From: Stenogyne calaminthoides
Taxonomy: Eukaryota; Streptophyta; Magnoliopsida; Lamiales; Lamiaceae
NCBI GenBank assembly: GCA_037126765.1
Contig: JBBCBC010000007.1
Span: 20,841,667 to 20,905,666 of the forward strand
Length of the DNA stretch: 64,000 nucleotides
Direction of reading: 5' to 3'
The position numbers and the translations under genes were made by a program. Each line of letters begins with the position of its first letter. Within the stretch, counting starts at the first letter, position 1. Below, in pieces: positions 56,078-64,000 of the stretch. The notes beneath the pieces were generated by a model. It made no database searches and was not told the origin of the DNA. It saw only the letters and a program-made list of their open reading frames with translations.

Positions 56078-57641
56078 TGTTGGGAAATTTATAGTTTTGA
56101 TGAAAGTTTCAAAACACTTGTAATAGGACCAGTCAGACCTGTTAGTTGACTGATGATCTAGAAATCAGGTTAAGGTGACCAGTTGATAATGATTGTATAG
56201 AACAACTGCTGTAATAGTATAGGTCACATATTGAGGGGGAACTCAATATGTATCAGGCAATACTAAAGATCAGAAATACCTGATGAACTGGTATTGATCA
56301 GGTGAAGACATGAAGATCAGAAATTCGACATCCAGAAAAATAGAAACTGATTCATCAGTTTCTACCAGATCAGAATTAATCTGAAGAAGAGAATGAAGAT
56401 CATGCAAGAAGTTTCAAAACCTGATGAGCTGCTATATAGACAACATCAGATGAGTTAGTGAGTTGAGCTAAGACAACTTACATCAGAAGACTCAACCAGG
56501 TAGACAGATCAGCTGTAGCTGATCTAGTCAGCTCAATCAAGTGACAACCAAAGGTTCACCAAGTCATACGAGTTAACCAGACAAGAAGAAGTCAACCTAA
56601 GTTGGTAAAGCAAACACTGAATAAGTGTACTTGTCAACCAATGAGAACAAAACACGTATGTACGGAGCTGACAGTGCGGAATTCGGCGCATCACAGTCAA
56701 ACGGCTAAAAAGGACAAGCTTGCATGCTTTCAACCATGCCGCCTCTGTGCACGTCATATCAAGCCTACAATCCTACCTTAAATAGACCGAATTTCGAATT
56801 GCTCTTCAACAGTTAGTTCGATTTCGTGCCTATATATATGGGATCAAACCTTCATAGTAAGGTTACAGAAATAATCCACAAGCTCAAGCAAACAAAATTT
56901 TCACACGAAGAACACAAAATTGAAGAATATTTCTAAGTGTTCATCCCATAGTTCTTAGCACAGAAATATTATCCTTTAGCATAGGCTACCCAAATACTAG
57001 GATAGATTTCCAGTTGGAACAACTCAAATCTTATACCCAAACCAAGTGTTAGGTTAAGTTTTGTTTAGCAAGATTTCAGACTAGGGTTTCTAGTTCCGAT
57101 TTCTGGGATTGGTTGAGTGAGAACTCTTGAAACATTTGTTGTATTGTGTTGGACTAACACATTAATCTAAGTCCAGTTGGTTAAGTTGGTGCCCCTACTG
57201 ATAGGGAAGAGTGGACGTAGGACAAGCTGTCTGAACCACTATAAAAATCTTGTGTGCTTTTATCTGCTTTACACATCTTGCACACTACCTATTTAAGTAT
57301 TACATGCATATTCTAAGTCTGGATCAGATTTGCACCAAGCAACTGATCTGATCAGTTTGGCACTTTGTCATCTGATCTGAAACATATTGCTTAGAATCTG
57401 ATTTAGTAAACTGGTTTTTCACACGGGTTAAACTTGTTTTCCGCACATCAATTAAACTGATAGACACCGAACTGATCTGCTCTCAGACGATCAGTAAGTT
57501 AGATATTAGTCCAAACTGATTCACACGCACTCTGATCAGGCATACTTGCTTATCACACCTGATTCCACGAAAAAGTTGCAGAAGTCTATTCACCCCTCCC
57601 CTCTAGACTTCTGCCTCACTAAAACTCATTCGGGACCTAAA
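56078..57641 (+). repeat. 5' LTR of Copia family C
   Basis: About 1,564 bp starting TGTTGGGAAATTTATAG and ending near CGGGACCTAAA, two bases before a perfect primer-binding site. The final CA appears changed to AA. TATATATA at 56831-56838 is the likely promoter. It contains GAGTGGACGTAGGAC and GAACCACTATAAAA (57209-57245), a block shared with families A and B. Rich in CTGATC/GATCAG motifs. No 3' LTR is present in the window. Confidence 0.82.
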
Positions 57642-57643
57642 AG

Positions 57644-57655
57644 TGGTATCAGAGC
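57644..57655 (+). other. primer-binding site of family C
   Basis: TGGTATCAGAGC, complement of initiator tRNA-Met. Confidence 0.92.
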
Positions 57656-57799
57656 AGTGGTTCTACGGACCATTGGCTTTGAGTATCATCGGTTCTTGAG
57701 GAAGAACCATTGTGTTCACTTGAACAGATCTTTGAAAAACCTGTTTTTAATGCTCATCTGTTTTAAACTCACTTATTCAGCATAGATAACACATTTGGG

Positions 57800-58480
57800 A
57801 TGTATCATGATCTGCCTGAGTTCTCTATTGATGAGTATGCTGACTGGACCATTCTCATGAGCAACCATCTGGGTGCGATAAGCAACAGAATGATAGAGGT
57901 TCTTGAACAAGGACCCATCATCATCTATCACAACAACCCAGCTGAAGAAGGTGATCCAACACATCCAACTAGAGCCAGAATCAGAAAGAGTCCTTCACTG
58001 ATGGATGCTGAAGAAAGGAAACTGTCTAATCTGGATCACTGTAGCCAGGCATATCATCATGAAGACTGTGGACAAGACAACACGCGAGAATATCAAGTAT
58101 CTTAAAGATCAAGCGGATGTGGGATACTCTATTTGAGATGTGTGAGGGAAATGACGATTAAGGACAACAGATTGCAAAATTTGAATGGTGAAGTTTGAGA
58201 AACTCAAGATCTTTACCGGATGAAACTATAAATCAGCTTGATGGAAGAATCACCATGTCAGTTAACAAGCTTTGTGGACTAGGACGAGAAATGTCAGATA
58301 AGGACATCAACTACAAGATCTTGAGGTCTCTAACCAAGAAATGAGACATGAAAGTAACTGTGATAAAAGATTGACAAGATATTGCGAAGATGAAGCCGAG
58401 CAACCTGTTTCTGAGTCTAAAAGCTCATGAATTTGACCTGATTGAAAGAGGTCAAGAAGAAGACGAGTCATCTGTTTTGT
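57800..58480 (+). pseudogene. gag: family C gag, broken
   Basis: ATG at 57800 (MYHDLPEFSIDEYADWTILM) opens a Copia gag similar in layout to family A (EQGPIIIYHNNPAE, SLMDAEERKLSNLDH). After about 80 residues the frame is lost. Further gag-like text (ITMSVNKLCGLGREMSD region, about 58245-58420) is readable only across stops and CG-type replacements. The element ends at about 58600, where the family-B array begins; pol is absent. Confidence 0.78.
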
Positions 58481-58625
58481 TTTCTCGCCACATCAAAAGC
58501 GATTTGCATTCAGGCTGACTACTTTGGCGATTTGAGGTTCTTGACCAATAGGAAACATCATGAGTCATTTGAGCAGTTGCTTTTGTCGACTAGGAAACTT
58601 AAACGATCCAATGTGTTGGGAGATG

Positions 58626-60093
58626 TGTTGGGATATTTTAGTTTTGATGAATTATGTCAAAACATTATCAACTTGTGTTTTTGTTTTAATCTGGATAACA
58701 AGTTGAGGGGGGAACGAGAGAACAAATTGAGGGGAACTCACAAAAATTAGAAGAAGATGATCGAGATCAAAACGAGGGATGAGCGAGGCGATCGAGATCG
58801 ATGATAAGATGAGATGAGTTCGGAGTTAAGTGAGGCAAAATCGAAGAGAAGAAAAGCTAAAACCCGAGAATCGAGAAGAAGGTTGCGGATCGGAAGATGA
58901 AGCGGTCGATGATCAAGATCGAGCCGCGATCAAGATCGGATATGATAACTCGATATGCTAACTGATTCGCAACGATGCTATCATGATATGTTGATCTGAA
59001 GAAGTGTTGATCGATCGGTCGGTGATTAGATTTAAAGAAGAAATCGATAGCCTTAGTTTTGACCCTCGATTAGTAAAAAAGTGACACGACCATTTCAAGA
59101 TGCCCGATCGAGACAAGGTCCGGCCAAGAGAAGTCCGCTAAATCAAGAAACCCAGCTACTAAAGGAATCTCAAAGATGTCATCGAAAGACACCGAGACTC
59201 GAGATAAACTGAAAGGCTGATCCGAAGGCTCAGACAAACCTGAAGGCTCAGATGAACTGAAGATCCCGAGACTCAGAAGAACCTGAGAATTATAGCCGTT
59301 AGATTCAGCTGATGTGGACCAATGAGAGGAAGACAACCAGCCTGAAAAAGTTGCAGAACTTACAGAATAGTATGGATTTGAATGTGATTCTCTCCAACGG
59401 TAACATTCAAATCCACACTATAAATACAAGATCTTCCATCAAATTAGGTGTGTGAAATGCGTGAAAAACACCATTGAGCTTCAAAGACAAATCATCCAGC
59501 ATTTCCACCATAGAACACAGAGCAAGAAATACACGCATATATTCAAGAGTGTTCTACCCTAGATCTAAGCACAAATGTAATATCCTAAGCTTAGAGAGAT
59601 TTTCCCATCCTTAGCATTGAGGCTAAACAAATGTAAGTGAAAATCTCAACCTAGTTGGAAACCAAACAAACCTTACCCAAATCAGTTTGGTAGGATAAGT
59701 TTGTAGGTTGAGTGAGAACTCGGTAAACATCTAAAAATCGAAAGAAAGGGAGACGCGAATCCCGAGGAGGGAGATAAGTCCCGTTTGAGTGTGAACTTCG
59801 GTAAACATCATTTGGGTGTTGGACTAACACGTTAAACTAAGTCCGGTTGGTTAAGTAGGTGCCCCCGATGATGATAGGGGAAGAGTGGATGTAGGAGTTG
59901 GACTCGAACCACTATAAAAATCGTCGTTCTTTCTTTGCTTTATGTTCTTACTTGCCATATGCATTTGATTATAAGCAAAACACACACATCATTCTTAAAA
60001 AGCAAAAATATTGGAATCACTCTGCCCTCACCCCTGTTTTATATGCATTACATGGTATTTTCCGCACTCATGGGTTTTTCACCCGGTCCAACA
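58626..60093 (+). repeat. family B LTR, copy 1 of array
   Basis: 1,468 bp, TGTTGGGATATTTTAG to CCCGGTCCAACA, TATA box at 59419-59426, GAACCACTATAAAAATCG near 59906. The first 600 bp is dense in GATCGAGATCG-like text, where the solo LTR copy has CTG/CAG. Confidence 0.93.
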
Positions 60094-60230
60094 ATTGGTA
60101 TCAGAGCGGGAGTTCAAAAGTTCACTGATTTCAAAGTGACCACCTGAACTGATCTTTTTAAACAAAAACCCGATCTCTGTATAAATGCATATATTTTAAT
60201 GTTTTGGCGTCATTATCAAAAAGGGGAAAT
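60094..60230 (+). mobile_element. mini internal region 1 between B LTRs
   Basis: 137 bp: primer-binding site TGGTATCAGAGC (60096-60107), about 100 bp without ORF, then the polypurine tract AAAAAGGGGAAAT touching the next LTR. It has everything needed in cis for reverse transcription and nothing else. Confidence 0.88.
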
Positions 60231-61672
60231 TGTTGGGATATTTTAGTTTTGATGAATTATGTCAAAACATTATCAACTTTTGTTTTTGAAGCTAATCTAA
60301 CGGATAACAAGTTGAGGGAACGAAGAACAAATTGAGGGGAACTCATGAAATCGAAGAAGATGATCGAGATCGAGATAGGTCTTGATTTAGACCGTCGAGA
60401 TCGAATGATAAGATGAGTTCGGAGTTAAGATGCTGCAAAATCGAGAAGAGAAGAAAAGCTAAACCCAAAGAATCGGAGAAAGTTGCAGATTAGAAGATGG
60501 CGGATGAACCGATCAAGATCGGGCGTGATCGAGATGATATGATAAGATATGCTAACGATGTCTTGACTGATGTTATCGATATGTTGATCCGAAGAAGTGT
60601 TGATCGATCGGTTTGATCGGATCGAAGAAGAAATCGGATAGCCTTAGTCAAGTGACTGAGGTCGATAAGTAAAAAGTGACACGAGGGTCGGGATGTCTCA
60701 ATTAAGGAAAATATCAAGAAGCTTTGAGTGTCGATTATGCTGATCGACAAGGTCGTACCAAGAGAATATTTGTTGAATCAAGAAACCCGAGACTCGGTAA
60801 GCTCATGGGAATCGAATCAAGATCCAGACATCAAGACACCGGACTCGGGATAAACTGAAGGCTCGGATGGTGAAGATCCCGAGACTCGGAAAGAAACGAG
60901 AATTATTCCGGTGATGTGGACCAATGAGAGGAAGACAACCTTGCGCAGAACTTCTACGAGAATAGTATGGATTTGAATGTGATTCTCTCCAACGGTAACA
61001 TTCAAATCCACACTATAAACACAAGATCTTCCATCAAATTAGGTGTGTGAAATGCGTGCAAAACACCATTGAGCTTCAAAGACAAATCATCCAGCATTTC
61101 CACCATAGAACACAGAGCAAGAAATACACGCATATATTCAAGAGTGTTCTACCCTAGATCTAAGCACAAATGTAATATCCTAAGCTTAGGGAGATTTTCC
61201 CATCCTTAGCATTGAGGCTAAACAAATGTAAGTGAAAATCTCAACCTAGTTGGAAACCAAACAAACCTTACCCAAATCAGTTTGGTAGGATAAGTTTGTA
61301 GGTTGAGTGAGAACTCGGTAAACATCTAACAAAGAAAGGGACGCATAATCCGTGAGGGAGATAAGAATTTGAGTGTGAACTTCGGTAAACATCTGTTGGG
61401 TGTTGGACTAACACGTTAAACTAAGTCCAGTTGGTTAAGTAGGTGCCCCTGATGGTAGGGAAGAGTGGATGTAGGAGTTGGACTCCGAACCACTATAAAA
61501 TCGTGCGTTCTTTACTGCTTTATGTTCTTACTTGCCATATGCATTTGATTATAAGCAAAACACACACATCGTTCTTAAAAAGCAAAAATATTGGAATCAC
61601 TCTGCCCTCACCCCTGTTTTATATGCATTACATGGTATTTTCCGCACTCATGGGTTTTTCACCCGGTCCAAC
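60231..61672 (+). repeat. family B LTR, copy 2 of array
   Basis: 1,442 bp, TGTTGGGATATTTTAG to CCCGGTCCAAC. The same order of motifs as copy 1. CG-type replacements at 60300-60900. Confidence 0.92.
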
Positions 61673-61803
61673 GAGGCGGGGAGTTCAAAAGTTCACCGAT
61701 TTCAAAGTGACCACTTCTAACCGATCTTTTTTAAACAAAACCCGATCTCTGTATAAATGCATATATTTTAATGTTTTGGCGTCATTATCAAAAAGGGGGA
61801 AAT
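61673..61803 (+). mobile_element. mini internal region 2, primer-binding site lost
   Basis: About 131 bp, nearly identical to mini region 1 downstream of 61680 and ending with AAAAAGGGGGAAAT. At its left the text reads CCAACGAGGCGGGGAG where region 1 has the primer-binding site, so the site is missing. Confidence 0.87.
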
Positions 61804-63275
61804 TGTTGGGATATTTTAGTTTTGATGAATTATGCCAAAACATTATCAACTTGTGTTTTTGAAGCTAATCTACATATAACAATTTGAGGGGGAACGAGAG
61901 AACAAATTGAGGGGGAACTCATGAAATCAGAAGAAGATGATCGAGATCAGACGAGGTTGAGGATTTAGACGAGGATCGAGATCGAATGAGTAAGATGAGT
62001 TAGGAGTTAAGGAAATGCAAAATCGAAGAGAAGAAAAGCTAAAGCCAAAGAAATCGGAGAGAAAAGTTAGAAGATGAAGCGGATGAGACCGATCAAGATC
62101 GGACGTGATCGAGATCGAGATATGATAACCTGATATGCTAACTTTGATGTAATCGATCTTTATCCTCGATATGTTGATCCGAAGAGTGTTGATCGATCGA
62201 CCGAAATCGATCGATCGAAAAGAAGAAATCGGATAGCCTTAGTCAAATGACTGAGGTCGATGAAAGTAAAAAGTGACACGAGGGTCGGGGATGTCTCAAT
62301 TCGGAAGATTTGAACTTCGGTATTTCGAGTGCAAATGCTTCGAACAAGTCCAGAAGAGAAGTCTGTTGAATCAAGAAACACGAGAATCAAGAAGTTCTTG
62401 AAAACGATCCAAGATATCATGAAGGGAGACTCGAGATAAACTGAAGGCTCGGATAATTTGAAGGCTCGGATGAATCAAGATCCGAGACTCGGAAACCGAG
62501 AATTATTGTCGTTAGATTGTTTTGATGTGGACCAATGAGAGGAAGACAAATCTTCTGAGAATAGTATGGATTTGAATGTGATTCTCTCCAACGGTAACAT
62601 TCAAATCCACACTATAAAGAAGATCTTCCATCAAAAGGTGTGTGAAATCGTGAAAAACACCATTGAGCTTCAAAGACAAATCATCCAAAGATTTCCACCA
62701 TAGGGCAAGAAGCAAGAAATACACGATATATTCAAGAGTGTTCTACCCTAGATCTAAGCACAAATGTAATATCCTAAGCTTAGAGAGATTTTCCCATCTT
62801 TAGCATTGAGGCTAAACAAATGTAAGTGAAAATCTCAACCTAGTTGGAAACCAAACAAACCTTACCCAAATCAGTTTGGTAGGATAAGTTTGTAGGTTGA
62901 GTGAGAACTCGGTAAACATCTAACAATCCCGAAAGGGAGGGTAGGCAATCCCTTGAGGGAGATAAGACCCGTTTGAGTGTGAACTCGGTAAACATCTGTT
63001 GGGTGTTGGACTAACACGTTAAACTAAGTACAGTTGGTTAAGTAGGTGCCCCTGATGATAGGGAAGAGTGGATGTAGGAGTTGGACTCCAAACCACTATA
63101 AAATCGTGTGTTCTTTACTGCTTTATGTTCTTACTTGTCATATGCATTTGATTATAAGCAAAATACACACATCGTTCTTAAAAAACAAAAATTTGGAATC
63201 ACTCTGCCCTCACCCCTGTTTTATATGCATTACATGGTATTTTCCGCACTCATGGGTTTTTCACCGGGACCAACA
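61804..63275 (+). repeat. family B LTR, copy 3 of array
   Basis: 1,472 bp, TGTTGGGATATTTTAG to ACCGGGACCAACA. Its last bases match the family-A LTR end (CACCGGGACCAACA) better than copies 1 and 2 do. It is directly followed by family-A-like internal sequence on the minus strand. Confidence 0.92.
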
Positions 63276-64000
63276 CATCTACATACACATTCACCACCCT
63301 AGGGTCCTTGGCAGTACCCTGTGTATGAGTGACAGTCTTAGCATGAACATGAGCCTTAGAGTTTTTCTTGGGTTCAGGTCTCTTGTTCCAATGCCTTGGC
63401 CTTGGTGCAACTGGTCTCTGTCTCTGCTGACTTGGGTTCAGGAAACCTTTTCCCTTAGGCAAGTGAGGTTTATGTTGCCTATACTGAAATTGTGGTCTTT
63501 CAGTAATCTGAGGACTTGGTCTTTTCAGTTGAGAATATCTACGTTGAGTGTTTCTCTTGAAAATTCCTCCGATGGTTCATCTTGGATCTCTTGAGTTGGT
63601 ATTCTTAGCACGAGGCTTTGAAATACGGCACGAAAAATTTCTCTTGGCGTTCGGGTTTTCTAGCCTTTTCACGAGGTTTGGGCTTTCTTCATTGAACCTT
63701 CGGTTTTTACGAAACCATAGGTCCTTTACCCTTGTCTAAAACTACGGGTCATTCTTGAAGAAGATTAGTACATGCCTTTGGTTTAACAAAGGCGGTCTTA
63801 GTCTTACTCAAACATTGAGAAGACCTTGTGAGGTTCCCCTGGATTATATCGATTCGGCCTTTATAGTTGCGGGTCTTTGATAACTCGAATATCATCTATT
63901 ACTTTAAATTCAATAGAGCTAACTTTCTCAGGCACTATCCTCACTTTTATTTAGAGTTTCATGCTTCTCAAATAGGTCATTGAACTCAGTTCTGATAAGC
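63276..64000 (-). pseudogene. partial A-like Copia element (A4), gag tail region
   Basis: Aligns with 21506-22250 of A2 in the same orientation (PKGKGFLNPSQQRQ, NKRPEPKKNSKAHVHAKT in the frame 63250-63462). It is therefore the gag C-terminal/protease-linker part of a family-A-like element. It continues past the window edge. Nothing of this element is seen left of the B array, so its junction at 63275/63276 is not a simple insertion. Confidence 0.82.

Noticed and set aside
58740..59060. GATCGA-rich stretches as a CRISPR or satellite array
   Set aside because: No regular repeat-spacer period; they match CTG/CAG-rich parts of the solo LTR and reflect the CG-type replacements.
60490..60750. Minus ORFs within family B LTRs
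   Set aside because: LTR sequence; not conserved as frames among the four B copies.

Overview
This is a window of nuclear DNA from a flowering plant, almost certainly a eudicot. It is a repeat-dense intergenic block. Plant-type Ty1/Copia and Ty3/Gypsy polyproteins, primer-binding sites for plant initiator tRNA-Met, a P-class PPR gene remnant and Tourist-, Mutator- and TRIM-like small elements all point that way. The species cannot be named from the sequence. I see no intact host gene, no RNA gene and no CRISPR.

Left two thirds (1-45,400) is a nested stack of LTR retrotransposons, resolved here by matching 5-bp target-site duplications (TSDs). The oldest layer is a minus-strand chromovirus-type Gypsy element (Gypsy-1). 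Its long 3' LTR fills 1-10,465 and its coding part lies at 10,466-11,189 and 38,840-42,261. Three insertions broke it: a solo LTR of family B (570-2,124, TSD CTAAC); Copia A1 (3,367-10,157, plus strand, TSD CTTTT); and Copia A2 (11,195-38,834, minus strand, TSD GTTTC). A2's own 5' LTR was later split by a third copy, A3 (24,956-37,822, plus strand, TSD ATAAG). A remnant of a second Gypsy (Gypsy-2) follows at 43,519-45,393.

The Copia A family has LTRs of about 2.05 kb, gag, protease, integrase, RT and RNase H. It also has an additional ORF of about 1,195 codons (called ORF-X here) between RNase H and the polypurine tract, visible in A2 and A3. ORF-X has an N-terminal globular part, a Gln/Glu/Thr-rich repeat region, a long coiled coil, basic patches and a tryptophan-rich C-terminal domain. 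No membrane segment is evident. It is the most interesting coding feature here.

The middle (45,400-56,077) is AT-rich sequence with small elements: a Tourist-like MITE, two TRIM elements (one a three-LTR array), a tRNA-type SINE candidate, a Mutator-like element with promoter-like contents, nested tandem repeats, a hairpin repeat and a decayed PPR gene (53,238-54,555).

The right end (56,078-64,000) has a 5' LTR plus broken gag of a third Copia family (C). Next come three family-B LTRs in tandem, separated by internal regions of only about 131-137 bp, and then part of a fourth A-like copy on the minus strand.

A caution applies to every broken Copia gene. Blocks of these high-copy repeats show strand-symmetric replacement of CAG and CTG by CG-containing strings such as CGA and TCG. 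I suspect uncorrected long-read base-calling errors at CHG-methylated sites, so some frameshifts and lost catalytic residues may not be real.
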